From JBNAVJ01 sp049700455 (GTDB taxonomy: Bacteria; Bacteroidota; Ignavibacteria; Tepidaquicellales; Tepidaquicellaceae), in NCBI GenBank assembly GCA_049700455.1, contig JBNAVJ010000009.1:28839-92838 (forward strand): a stretch of DNA of 64,000 nucleotides, written 5' to 3'. Shown piece after piece: positions 8,901-18,215 of this stretch. Under the pieces are notes generated by a model. It made no database searches. It had not been told where the DNA came from and saw only the letters and a list, made by a program, of their open reading frames with translations. Made by a program: the position numbers and the translations under genes. Within the stretch, counting starts at the first letter, position 1, and the number at the start of each line of letters is the position of its first letter.

Positions 8901-11117
8901 ATGTTTACCCCGAAAAATAAGAAACGGTTAGATGATCTACTGGCTCAATGCAGGAAAAATTTCCCTGGTAAAAAGATTAATGAAAACCTGATAACAAATG
9001 CATATAGATTTGCAGTTGAGGCTCATAAGAACGATAAAAGGGCCTCAGGAGAGGAATATATTACACATCCCTATGAAGTTGCAATGATTCTTGCTAAAGA
9101 AATTCCAGTTGATGATACCTCTGTAGCCTGTGGATTATTGCATGATGTAGTGGAAGATACTAAGTTTTCTATAAACGATATCCGCGCTGAATTTGGTGAT
9201 ATAATAGCAGAGATAGTTGATGGCGCAACTCAAATAGAGGGTCTTTCTGAAAATTACGAATTAAAACAGATTGAATCTTATAAGAAACTTGTTCTTTCAA
9301 TGACTTCAGACATAAGAGTAATGTTGGTCAAGTTTGCTGACCGATTACATAACTTGCGGACACTTGGATTTCTTTCTTCAGCAAGGCAGTTTCGAATGGC
9401 ACAAGAAACTCTTGAAATTTATGCTCCACTTGCTCATAGATTCGGATTATCTACAGTGAAAAGTGAATTAGAAGACCTTGCCTTCAAATATCTTGACCGA
9501 AAAGCTTATGAAGAGATTGCAAAAAAGATTAGCGAAAAAAAGCGTGAAAGAGAAAGGTTTATCAAGCGATTTACTGAACCAATCAAGAAAGCCCTTGAAG
9601 AAGCAAATCTTAAGGCAGAAGTTTATGGCAGACCCAAACATTTTTACAGTATATACAAAAAAATCAAATCCCAGGGAAAATCCCTTGACGAGATATATGA
9701 TTTATTTGCAGTACGTGTTATACTCGAATCTAATAATCCAAATGACTGTTTCCTGGCTCAGGGAATAATTTCTCAGCTCTATTTTCCAATTTCCGAACGT
9801 TTTAAAGATTACATATCAAAACCAAAACAAAATAATTATCAGTCACTTCATATTACGGTAATGAGTAAAGAGGGGCGACCCGTAGAAGTCCAGATAAGAA
9901 CCAGACAAATGCATGAAATTGCTGAGAAAGGTATCGCTGCCCACTGGAAGTATAAAGAAAATGTAAAATTGAACGATGAAAAAATTGAAAGTTGGGTGAA
10001 ATCAATTCGTGAAACAATTGAAAATGCTACACAAGAAGGTGCTTCCTCTGATGAGATTTTTGAAAGCTTCAAGCTAAATTTATACCAGGATGAAATATAT
10101 TGTTTTACTCCAAAAGGTGATTTGAAAGTCTTACCGGTTGGAGCTACTCCTGTGGATTTTGCCTTCGAAATTCATTCTGAAGTTGGTATGCGATGTATTG
10201 GGGCTAAAGTAAATGGAAGAATTGTACCTTTAAATACTAAATTGAAAAGTGGTTGCCAGGTTGAAATAATAACCTCAAAAAATTCCAGACCTAAACGTGA
10301 CTGGGAAAAGTTTGTTGTCACAAATAAAGCTCGTTTTGAAATAAGAAAATTCTTCAATACCGAGAGGAGAGAACAGATTGCAAAAGGTAAAGAAGTTTTT
10401 GAAAAGAAACTTAAGAAACTTAAGTTACATATTACTCCCACTGATCTCGAAACCCTCTTCAAGAAGTTTCATATAAAAAGTGAACAGGAATTCTTTATCA
10501 TCCTTGCAAAAGACGAATCAAAAATGGATGTGTTTCTTGATTTTCTGGCAAACGAGAAAATAGAAGGTGAACAAACACAGGAATCTATAGAGGGTCCTGA
10601 AATTGTTCCAGAAAAAGGTAAATATGAAAAATTTGTAAAACAGGCAAGGTCTACCACTCAGATAGTATTACCATATACTTCGGAACGCGATTCTAAAGAT
10701 ATTAAATATGAATTTGCTAAATGCTGTAATCCAATACCTGGAGATGATGTAATAGGATTTATTACACAAACAGAGGGTATTAAAGTCCATAGGAAAAGTT
10801 GTAAAAACATCGCTAATCTATTTCTTCAGAATCCCAATAGAATTGTTGATATAAACTGGGGAACTACAGCTGGTGGTATATTCAAAGGTGGCATTAAAAT
10901 CATTGGAGAAGATAAACCTGGTATTTTAAGCAGAATTGCAAAATTAATCTCAGACCACTTTAAACTCAATATTCAGAATCTTAATATAAATACAAAAGGT
11001 TCTATGTTTGAAGGTATCATAATTCTTGAGGTACAGAATCTTGTACAGTTAAACGCTGTTATAGAAAAAATCAATAGCGAAGAAGGTATTTTAAAAGCAG
11101 AACGGTTCAGCGGCTAA
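8901..11117 (+). CDS. rel: Bifunctional (p)ppGpp synthetase/hydrolase, RelA/SpoT family
   Basis: Makes and degrades the alarmone (p)ppGpp. At 738 aa it has the full long-Rel architecture: an HD hydrolase domain (about 30-190) with intact H81-D82 in LLHDVVEDT; a synthetase domain (about 220-390) with GRPKHFYSIYKKIK, YDLFAVRVI and RFKDYISKPKQNNYQSLH; a TGS domain with PKGDLKVLPVGATPVDFAFEIH; a Cys-containing FAKCCNPIPGDDVIGF segment; and a C-terminal ACT domain with GEDKPGILSRIAKLI. Both active sites look intact, so it is probably the only long Rel. Its stop overlaps the end of the convergent acpS by 4 bases. Confidence 0.95.
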   Translation: MFTPKNKKRLDDLLAQCRKNFPGKKINENLITNAYRFAVEAHKNDKRASGEEYITHPYEVAMILAKEIPVDDTSVACGLLHDVVEDTKFSINDIRAEFGDIIAEIVDGATQIEGLSENYELKQIESYKKLVLSMTSDIRVMLVKFADRLHNLRTLGFLSSARQFRMAQETLEIYAPLAHRFGLSTVKSELEDLAFKYLDRKAYEEIAKKISEKKRERERFIKRFTEPIKKALEEANLKAEVYGRPKHFYSIYKKIKSQGKSLDEIYDLFAVRVILESNNPNDCFLAQGIISQLYFPISERFKDYISKPKQNNYQSLHITVMSKEGRPVEVQIRTRQMHEIAEKGIAAHWKYKENVKLNDEKIESWVKSIRETIENATQEGASSDEIFESFKLNLYQDEIYCFTPKGDLKVLPVGATPVDFAFEIHSEVGMRCIGAKVNGRIVPLNTKLKSGCQVEIITSKNSRPKRDWEKFVVTNKARFEIRKFFNTERREQIAKGKEVFEKKLKKLKLHITPTDLETLFKKFHIKSEQEFFIILAKDESKMDVFLDFLANEKIEGEQTQESIEGPEIVPEKGKYEKFVKQARSTTQIVLPYTSERDSKDIKYEFAKCCNPIPGDDVIGFITQTEGIKVHRKSCKNIANLFLQNPNRIVDINWGTTAGGIFKGGIKIIGEDKPGILSRIAKLISDHFKLNIQNLNINTKGSMFEGIIILEVQNLVQLNAVIEKINSEEGILKAERFSG

Positions 11118-11482
11118 TCATTATCTTCACAAATAACCACCGCCCCTGCATATTCATCTGTATGTGTTATACTAACATAATAATTATAGCGGGAATATTC
11201 GTTTTCAACTGTATGTTTTATGTAAGGTTTTCCTCTTCCATCATTTAAAATTTCTATATCTTTCCATTTAAAATCTTTGGAAATCCCTGTTCCTATTGAT
11301 TTTGAATAAGCTTCCTTTGCAGCAAATCGTCCAGCAAAATGTAAATCAGGTTTAGAAAATGATTTACAGTACTTTATCTCCTCCTCTGTAAGTATTCGTT
11401 CAAAAAAACGTTCTCCATATTTTTCAATTACAGTCTTAATTCGCTTTATATCAATAATATCTATTCCAATCCCTTTAATCAT
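11114..11482 (-). CDS. acpS: Holo-[acyl-carrier-protein] synthase AcpS
   Basis: Transfers 4'-phosphopantetheine from CoA to a serine of acyl carrier protein. 122 aa, normal length. The metal-binding Asp lies in GIGIDIIDIKRI, and FAAKEAYSKSIGTGISKDFKWKDIEI holds the conserved KEAxxKxxGTG motif. The ATG overlaps the stop of the upstream HAD gene by 4 bases, so the two are coupled. It ends 4 bases inside the convergent rel gene. Confidence 0.94.
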   Translation of the reverse strand: MIKGIGIDIIDIKRIKTVIEKYGERFFERILTEEEIKYCKSFSKPDLHFAGRFAAKEAYSKSIGTGISKDFKWKDIEILNDGRGKPYIKHTVENEYSRYNYYVSITHTDEYAGAVVICEDND

Positions 11483-12162
11483 AAATTATTTTCTTTTTTG
11501 ATAATATTAATTAATTCTGAAATACAATTAATATCATAATCTGAACCGGGATTTACAGTATTAAATGTATCTCCATATCTTGCAAAAACTGTTTTCATAC
11601 CTACGGCTTTTGCTCCAACTACATCGCGTTCTGCCCAATCTCCTATCATAAGGCATTCCTCAGCTTTTAAACCCAGTTTTTGTAATGCCAGATTAAATGG
11701 AGCCGGAGATGGTTTTTTCTGATAAGTATCTTCATACGTAATAACAACATCAAATAAATGCTGAAAGTTTATATAGGATAACCGTAACCAGGCTTCTCTT
11801 GCAGGGGCATCAGAAACTACAGCAAGTTTTAATCCATATTTAATTAATTCTACAAGAGTAGGGAAAACTTTCGGATATGGCTTTAGAGCAGCCTCACGAG
11901 CTGCACGGTACGCTACAATTCCAGCTGACAAAATCTTATAGTCAACCTTAGCATATAACCGTATTAGCATTTTATCAAAAACCTGTTGATATTCTATCCC
12001 CTCTTCTTTGTAAATCTCATCTATAAGTTTTTTTGCATTCTCAAAATCAATATTCAGTCCAGAATCTATCATTGCGTTTATAGCTGCTTCAATCGCGCGC
12101 TCTTTCAAGAGCATAAAATCAACAAGCGTATTATCAAGATCAAAAATTATTGCTTTAATCAC
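11479..12162 (-). CDS. HAD-superfamily hydrolase (YjjG/pyrimidine nucleotidase-like)
   Basis: Phosphatase-type HAD protein of 227 aa. Motif I is AIIFDLDNTLVDF, motif II the SDAPA segment after LKLAVV, motif III the Lys in YQKKPSPAPFNLAL, and motif IV GDWAERDVVGAKAVGM. A helical cap lies between motif I and II, the class C1 arrangement. The DNTLV form of motif I and the overall size resemble nucleotidases and haloacid-type phosphatases; the substrate cannot be told. It is coupled to acpS by an ATGA overlap. Confidence 0.82.
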   Translation of the reverse strand: MIKAIIFDLDNTLVDFMLLKERAIEAAINAMIDSGLNIDFENAKKLIDEIYKEEGIEYQQVFDKMLIRLYAKVDYKILSAGIVAYRAAREAALKPYPKVFPTLVELIKYGLKLAVVSDAPAREAWLRLSYINFQHLFDVVITYEDTYQKKPSPAPFNLALQKLGLKAEECLMIGDWAERDVVGAKAVGMKTVFARYGDTFNTVNPGSDYDINCISELINIIKKENNL

Positions 12163-12210
12163 TTTTAAATATTTTTAAAGTTAATAGTTTTTCAGTTAAA
12201 ACTAAAGGAA

Positions 12211-13551
12211 TTATAACAGACGTTTTTTCTTAAATTCACCAATCTTCAGAAAATCACTTATCACAAAAAATGACCCACATACCAGTAGAGTATCATTTTT
12301 TTGTAAAAACGTTTTTGCAATATTATAAGCCATCTCTACTTCTTTGGTTATTATTGCTTTGCTTTTATTCTTTACAAAATCAAGAATTTTTCCAGGTTCC
12401 ATTGCACGTTTATACGAAGACTTGGTTAAAATCAATTTTGAGCATAATTTTTCAAGTATCCTTACAGATTTTACAATATCTTTTTCTACCATCATTCCAA
12501 AAATTATAATTAGTTTTCCTTTCTTAAATAAATCAATATTTCTCTCAATATTTTTTATCCCTTCAAGATTATGAGAAACATCAAGAATTATTCTTGGTTC
12601 TTCTGTTATAACTTCAAACCTTGCGCGATAAAATGAATTCTCTTTTATTTTTTCTAAACCATTTTTAACTGAATCAATAGTTATCTTTTCAAAGCCTTTC
12701 TTTTTTAAAAGATTAGCTATACTCAGAGCTGTTTTAATATTGATTAACTGATAATCTCCATTTACAGGAACAAAAAAATTCTCCCCTTTGAATTCTCTAT
12801 TCAAAACGTTAAATTTTATCCCATTCATAGTATTTGAATATACCATAAATTGCCATTCCTTTTGAGAATTAATCAAAGAGCTTTGCATCAGTTTGCAACG
12901 ATTTTTAATTACTTTAAGAGGAGTATGTTTCAATTTCCCAATTACACAAGGAACTCCTCTTTTAATAATTCCTGCTTTTTCTTTTGCAATACTTTCTAAA
13001 GTTGAACCCAAATATTCTGTATGGTCAATTGATATTCCAGTAATCGCACTGCAGATAGGTTTCAGAACATTGGTTGCATCAAGTCGCCCTCCTAACCCTG
13101 TTTCTATTACCGCAATATCTACTTCTTTATCAGCAAAATATTTAAAGGCAATAGCTGTGGTAACCTCAAAAAAACTCGGTCTAATTTTTTTAATATAATA
13201 CCATAAACTCTCTATTGTATCATATATATATTGCATTCCAATTTTTTTCCCTTCAACAAGAATTCTTTCTCTGAAATCTATAATGTGAGGGGAGGTAAAA
13301 AGTCCAGTTTTATAACCACTTTCAATCAATATAGAGTTCACCATCGAACATACAGCACCTTTTCCATTAGTACCTGCAATGTGAACCGACTTGAACTTCC
13401 GGTGAGGATGGTCAAGAACTTTAAGTAAGTACTTGATATTACTTAAATTATATTTAATACCGGTTCTTTCAAGACTATAAAGCTTCTGGAGTAATTTTCT
13501 ATATTCACTTTGTTTAAATTTCACTGAATTAACATAATAAGAACCTATCAA
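12211..13551 (-). CDS. folC: Bifunctional folylpolyglutamate synthase/dihydrofolate synthase FolC
   Basis: Mur-ligase family ATP enzyme that adds glutamate to dihydropteroate and folates. 446 aa, typical. The P-loop is HIAGTNGKGAVCSMVNSIL; SPHIIDFRERILVEGKKI, ETGLGGRLDATNV and the SIDHTEYLGSTLESIAKEKAGII segment are diagnostic; the C-terminal domain has VSHNLEGIKN and VCGSFFVISDFLKI. It is transcribed away from uvrA with about 85 bases between the two, and 48 bases precede the HAD gene downstream. Confidence 0.93.
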   Translation of the reverse strand: MIGSYYVNSVKFKQSEYRKLLQKLYSLERTGIKYNLSNIKYLLKVLDHPHRKFKSVHIAGTNGKGAVCSMVNSILIESGYKTGLFTSPHIIDFRERILVEGKKIGMQYIYDTIESLWYYIKKIRPSFFEVTTAIAFKYFADKEVDIAVIETGLGGRLDATNVLKPICSAITGISIDHTEYLGSTLESIAKEKAGIIKRGVPCVIGKLKHTPLKVIKNRCKLMQSSLINSQKEWQFMVYSNTMNGIKFNVLNREFKGENFFVPVNGDYQLINIKTALSIANLLKKKGFEKITIDSVKNGLEKIKENSFYRARFEVITEEPRIILDVSHNLEGIKNIERNIDLFKKGKLIIIFGMMVEKDIVKSVRILEKLCSKLILTKSSYKRAMEPGKILDFVKNKSKAIITKEVEMAYNIAKTFLQKNDTLLVCGSFFVISDFLKIGEFKKKRLL

Positions 13552-13635
13552 ATTTGAAATGTAAAATGGGGAATTTTATACCTTGATAGTAGCAAGAATA
13601 AATAATATATTTTTTGTTCAATAAAATTAAGTACT

Positions 13636-16476
13636 ATTTCCAACTTAGAAAAAATAGTAGTTCACGGTGCACGGGTACACAACCTTAAAAATATAGATAT
13701 AGAGATACCGCGGAATAGTTTTGTTGTATTTACGGGTATCTCAGGTTCTGGAAAATCATCCCTTGCATTTGATACCATATATGCCGAAGGTCAGAGAAGG
13801 TTTGTAGAAACCCTTTCTCCTTATGCACGTCAGTTTATTGGGGGAATAGAACGACCTGACGTTGATAAGATTGAGGGGCTTTCGCCTTCAATTTCCATTG
13901 AGCAAAAAACAATTTCACACAATCCAAGATCAACTGTAGGTACAGTTACTGAAATTTATGATTTCCTGCGTTTACTTTTTGCAAAATGTGGTACTCAATA
14001 TTCTCCTGATACCAATAAGCCTGTAACCAGACAAAACATTGATCAAATTTTTGAAAGCATATATAGAAACTTTTATAACAAGAAGGTTAATATTTTAAGT
14101 CCTTTGATAAAAGGACGAAAAGGACACTACAAGGAACTCTTTGAAAAAGTTTCTGCAGATGGTTTTTCCAAGGTTCGAGTGGATAAAAAAATTATTGATA
14201 TTGTACCTGGCTTGCAGGTTGAACGATTCAAGATTCACGATATTGAAGCTGTTATTGATCGCGTAGTAGTAAATGAGAAATCCCAAAAAAGAATATATAA
14301 TTCTCTTGAAATTGCACTCAGATATGGCAATGGGGTGGTGATTGTTAATTGCGATAAAGATGACACTCTTTTCAATGAAAAATTGTCTGATCCAGAAACA
14401 GGGCGTAGTTTTTCTGAACCCACACCAAATGCATTCTCTTTTAATTCTCCCTACGGTTGGTGTACAAGTTGTTATGGCCTTGGGGAAAAAAAATACATAG
14501 ACCCAAATAAAATTTTTCCTGATAAGAATCTATCCTTTGAAGATGGGGGCTTCAAGCCAATAGGAAAACCCAAGAAAAACTGGCTTTGTTCCTTTATTAT
14601 CACAATTCTTAACAAGTATGGTGTAAACGAAAAAACCCCTATTAAAAATTATTCTCCTGAACTGATAGATATTTTGCTGAATGGTTCTGATGTACTTATC
14701 CCCTTTCAATATGTAAATCAATTCGGAGCCAAAACTCTCCAGGCTCATCGATTTGAAGGTTTAATAAATTACATTTCAAATCTTGCAGCTGAATCCAATA
14801 AATCAACTCTTAGAAACTGGGCTGAAGATTTTATGAGTGTTTCAATATGCGAGACCTGTAAAGGGGGAAGACTCAAAGAAGATGCACTCTGGGTAAGAAT
14901 ATCCGGAAAGAACATCCACGATATCTGTTTGATGAGTATTGATAAATGTAAGTCATTTTTTGAGAAACTGAAATTTAACGACCAAAAGGCGATTATCGCT
15001 AAACCTATTATCACAGAGATTATAAATAGATTAAATTTTCTTATTAATGTTGGACTCAGCTATCTTACGCTTGATAGAACAGCAAAAAGTTTATCTGGGG
15101 GTGAAGCACAACGCATTAAGCTTGCTACACAAATTGGTACTAATCTTACTGGCGTACTATATATACTTGACGAACCTTCTATTGGATTACATCAAAGAGA
15201 TAATTTAAGATTAATTCATTCACTGAAAAAATTAAGGGATCAGGGAAATTCAATCATAGTGGTTGAACATGACAGAGAAACAATTGAAAATGCCGATTTT
15301 GTAGTTGATCTTGGTCCTGGTGCCGGAGAACATGGAGGGCAGGTAGTCGCTGCTGGACCACTACCTTCACTGAATGGGAACTCACTAACAATTGAGTATA
15401 TCAGAAATCTAAAAGCAATCAAATATAATCCAAAACGTAGAAATGGAAATGGTTATAATCTGGTAATTCATGGTGCACGTGGAAATAACCTGAAAAACCT
15501 GACTGTTAAAATCCCTCTTGGGAAATTTGTCTGTGTTACTGGTGTTAGTGGCTCTGGTAAATCAACATTAATTAATGATACTTTGTATAAAGCATTAACA
15601 AGACAACTTTACAATGCTAATGAAGAACCTTTACCTTTCGATAGAATTGAGGGATTGACACGAATAAAGAATAAGAAGAGAGAAAAAATTATTGATAAGG
15701 TAATTGAAATCGATCAGTCTCCAATAGGACGAACTCCCCGTAGCAATCCCGCCACATATACAGGACTTTTTACTTTAATTAGAAATATCTTTGCTTCGTT
15801 ACCTGAATCCAAGATAAGAGGTTATAGTATTGGAAGATTCTCATTTAATGTTAGTGGGGGAAGGTGTGAAACTTGCCAGGGAGATGGATTACAAAAGATT
15901 GAAATGAACTTTTTGCCTGATATATATGTAACCTGTGAAGTTTGTCACGGAAAAAGATACAACAGTGAAACACTTGCGGTACTTTACAAAGGAAAATCAA
16001 TAGCCGATGTTCTTGATATGACAGTTGAGGAAGCTCTTACCTTTTTCTCTTCTTTCCCGACTGTTAAAAGAAAACTACAAACCCTATACGATGTCGGACT
16101 CGGATATATCAAATTAGGTCAGCAGGCTACAACACTCTCAGGGGGAGAAGCACAACGAGTTAAATTAGCAACAGAACTCTCAAGAGTACAGACAGGGAAA
16201 ACTATTTATATACTTGACGAACCAACTACAGGACTTCACTTTGAGGATATAAATATGTTATTGAATGTTCTTAACAAACTTGTAGATAAAGGGAATACAG
16301 TAATTGTTATTGAACACAATCTTGATGTTATAAAGTGCGCTGATTGGATAATTGATTTAGGACCTGAAGGAGGTGATAAAGGTGGCTATATAATTGCAGA
16401 AGGCACTCCAGAACAGTTGGTTAAAAATTTTGCTGACCTTTCTTACACGGCAAAATATTTGCAAAAAGTTCTTTAG
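13636..16476 (+). CDS. uvrA: Excinuclease ABC subunit A (UvrA), non-canonical start
   Basis: Damage-recognition ATPase of nucleotide excision repair. Hand translation shows the frame open and UvrA-like from about 13640: LEKIVVHGARVHNLKN, Walker A TGISGSGKSSLAFDT, then EGQRRFVETLSPYARQF. Further on are the CxxC zinc modules (WCTSCYGLG; CETCKGGR; CETCQGDG; CEVCHGKR), two LSGGEAQR signatures, the second Walker A TGVSGSGKSTLIND, and two ILDEP Walker B motifs. From the in-frame stop at 13603-13605 to codon 14104 there is no ATG, GTG or TTG in this frame. ATT at 13636 would give a protein of about 946 aa, the usual length; ATA at 13621 is another choice. A start at the TTG at 14104 would remove the first Walker A, which is not credible. 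Confidence 0.9.
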   Translation: MSNLEKIVVHGARVHNLKNIDIEIPRNSFVVFTGISGSGKSSLAFDTIYAEGQRRFVETLSPYARQFIGGIERPDVDKIEGLSPSISIEQKTISHNPRSTVGTVTEIYDFLRLLFAKCGTQYSPDTNKPVTRQNIDQIFESIYRNFYNKKVNILSPLIKGRKGHYKELFEKVSADGFSKVRVDKKIIDIVPGLQVERFKIHDIEAVIDRVVVNEKSQKRIYNSLEIALRYGNGVVIVNCDKDDTLFNEKLSDPETGRSFSEPTPNAFSFNSPYGWCTSCYGLGEKKYIDPNKIFPDKNLSFEDGGFKPIGKPKKNWLCSFIITILNKYGVNEKTPIKNYSPELIDILLNGSDVLIPFQYVNQFGAKTLQAHRFEGLINYISNLAAESNKSTLRNWAEDFMSVSICETCKGGRLKEDALWVRISGKNIHDICLMSIDKCKSFFEKLKFNDQKAIIAKPIITEIINRLNFLINVGLSYLTLDRTAKSLSGGEAQRIKLATQIGTNLTGVLYILDEPSIGLHQRDNLRLIHSLKKLRDQGNSIIVVEHDRETIENADFVVDLGPGAGEHGGQVVAAGPLPSLNGNSLTIEYIRNLKAIKYNPKRRNGNGYNLVIHGARGNNLKNLTVKIPLGKFVCVTGVSGSGKSTLINDTLYKALTRQLYNANEEPLPFDRIEGLTRIKNKKREKIIDKVIEIDQSPIGRTPRSNPATYTGLFTLIRNIFASLPESKIRGYSIGRFSFNVSGGRCETCQGDGLQKIEMNFLPDIYVTCEVCHGKRYNSETLAVLYKGKSIADVLDMTVEEALTFFSSFPTVKRKLQTLYDVGLGYIKLGQQATTLSGGEAQRVKLATELSRVQTGKTIYILDEPTTGLHFEDINMLLNVLNKLVDKGNTVIVIEHNLDVIKCADWIIDLGPEGGDKGGYIIAEGTPEQLVKNFADLSYTAKYLQKVL

Positions 16477-18215
16477 TCACTTTGGGGATTATCCTCATCA
16501 AAACCAAATCTTAGCTTTTCTTTTCTAAAAATAATTTTTCGTGAACTTTTATCATCAATTGGTTCCTTTTTGGGTTCCGGTAATTCAATCTCCTTTTCTT
16601 CTATAGTAATAAAAGTATTATCAGATTGAGCAATAAAATCTGAACTCTTACCCGCCACTATTATACCATTGTAAAGAGAGTCCAATTCATAAATAATAAT
16701 ATTATCATAATCACTTGATTCTGGTTCAGTAAAATATTCATAAGGCTTCTTAGCAGGTGCTGTACCAACTATTCTAAAATCACTTTCAATTGGTTGCCCT
16801 TCTTCAAGATAATAAGATTTTTGTTCAGCATCTTCTTCTATTTTTTTATCAATACGTTTCGGTTCTAAATCGCCTACTCGTTTATGCATCATAGTCCTAT
16901 CCTGGAATTCAAAATATTTGCCAACCTCAAGAATTTTTCTAAACGATTTAGCGTTAATGTTCAATATTGTTGAAGGATTAAAAACCTCACAAATGTAATC
17001 ACGAAGCCAAAACTTCCCCTTGAACATTATATCTGATATGTCCTTCGTAGAAAGTTTCTCTATTATATGTTCAGATATTTGCTCAGTATTTATTTCCGGT
17101 AAATTTATAATATTTCTTGGGTCGCCTAAATCAAAGAACAATAAATTAGCTTCTCCACCAGTCTTTATAGTGTTAATATTACCAACAACACCAAACATTT
17201 TTGAAGGCACTGTAGTTATCATCCTGATAAGTCTTTCATAAGTAAAATTACTCTTTTGTAAAATACGGGATAAAAGTCGCAATTCAGAAATTAAATCGAC
17301 TCCATTTATCCCAGTACCTATAACAAAGTTAGCGTTATATTTTAAGAAATAGTCAAAATCAAATTTCTTATCTGAAAACATAAAAATATCACTTGGACTC
17401 AGAATAATATACGCATCTTTATGCAGAACTAACTCAATATCGTCAAGATGAAAGAATAAAGGATTTGCAAAAAATGTTTGAGACCCAAGTATATTATTTT
17501 CAGCTAATATTTTAATAAAAGATTTATCATAAACACTCTTCAGCTTTTCATAGCTGCTGGGCTGTTGCATAATCTCAAATAAGACATTAATCTTTTTATC
17601 TATAAGGCTTTTTTTCAGGAATGAAAGAGAATAATTACTTAATAAAGTTTCATCCCCAACAGTAAAAATAGCAGGCTTCTCAAGCGATTGTAATAACTGT
17701 AACGAGTTGTTATCTCCAATAGATAATATCAGTTCTTGAAGTGCATAAAAATTTTTTTTATAGTTATCAGCAATAAAATCCTTCTTAAGAAAAGGAATAA
17801 CTTCGTTAATCAGTAGTTCACCTCTCAGAAAAGATTCATAAAACCCAAGGGTAAGGATATTTCTAAGTTCAAGACGATTATTTATAGATGTACCTGAAAA
17901 ATAATTCTCAAGAAGAGCAACAGAGATATTGTCTTCAACATTTGAATAGGTGGTATTTTTTAAAAATGAACGAATATACGAATAAAATGATTTGCGATAG
18001 GGATTTACAAAAGCAGGACAGATTATTTTATTGGAAGCATCTATAATAATAGCCCCGGGATACCGAGATACTATCGCTGCATCCTTTATTAGCTCTCCTT
18101 CGTAATCAATATTACAGATTTGATCATCTTTTATAATAATAGTAAATCTGCCAACACGACTTTTTTCATCAAGAGTCAATACAAGTGCGTTTTTTATGGC
18201 AGTATATTTACCCAT
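16473..18215 (-). CDS. Amidohydrolase-like protein lacking metal ligands (probable pseudoenzyme)
   Basis: 580 aa. The shape is that of the ATZ/TRZ branch of the amidohydrolase superfamily: a beta-rich start, IIDASNKIICPAFVN at about 59-71, a TIM-barrel-like middle, and the closing SELRLLSRILQKSNFTYERLIRMITTVPSKMFGV...TGGEANLLFFDL. However the metal-binding HxH after FVN is replaced by PYRK, and the late Asp of LGTD is Gly in VIGTGINGVD. A charged tail of about 150 residues, rich in Glu, Lys and Asp, follows the barrel and has no counterpart I know. It is last in the queA-ispD-asparaginase operon, joined to the asparaginase by a TAATG junction. Function unknown; a binding or scaffolding role is only a guess. 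Confidence 0.75.
   Translation of the reverse strand: MGKYTAIKNALVLTLDEKSRVGRFTIIIKDDQICNIDYEGELIKDAAIVSRYPGAIIIDASNKIICPAFVNPYRKSFYSYIRSFLKNTTYSNVEDNISVALLENYFSGTSINNRLELRNILTLGFYESFLRGELLINEVIPFLKKDFIADNYKKNFYALQELILSIGDNNSLQLLQSLEKPAIFTVGDETLLSNYSLSFLKKSLIDKKINVLFEIMQQPSSYEKLKSVYDKSFIKILAENNILGSQTFFANPLFFHLDDIELVLHKDAYIILSPSDIFMFSDKKFDFDYFLKYNANFVIGTGINGVDLISELRLLSRILQKSNFTYERLIRMITTVPSKMFGVVGNINTIKTGGEANLLFFDLGDPRNIINLPEINTEQISEHIIEKLSTKDISDIMFKGKFWLRDYICEVFNPSTILNINAKSFRKILEVGKYFEFQDRTMMHKRVGDLEPKRIDKKIEEDAEQKSYYLEEGQPIESDFRIVGTAPAKKPYEYFTEPESSDYDNIIIYELDSLYNGIIVAGKSSDFIAQSDNTFITIEEKEIELPEPKKEPIDDKSSRKIIFRKEKLRFGFDEDNPQSD

Noticed and set aside
13614..13656. Frameshift in the six-A run giving a uvrA start from TTG at 13614
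   Set aside because: The upstream part in the present frame (ISNLEKIVVHG) resembles UvrA N-termini; the alternative (FNKIKYYFQLRK) does not. A rare start codon is simpler, though an error cannot be excluded.
14104..14106. TTG at 14104 as the start of uvrA
   Set aside because: It would delete the first Walker A and about 155 conserved residues that are plainly encoded in the same frame upstream.
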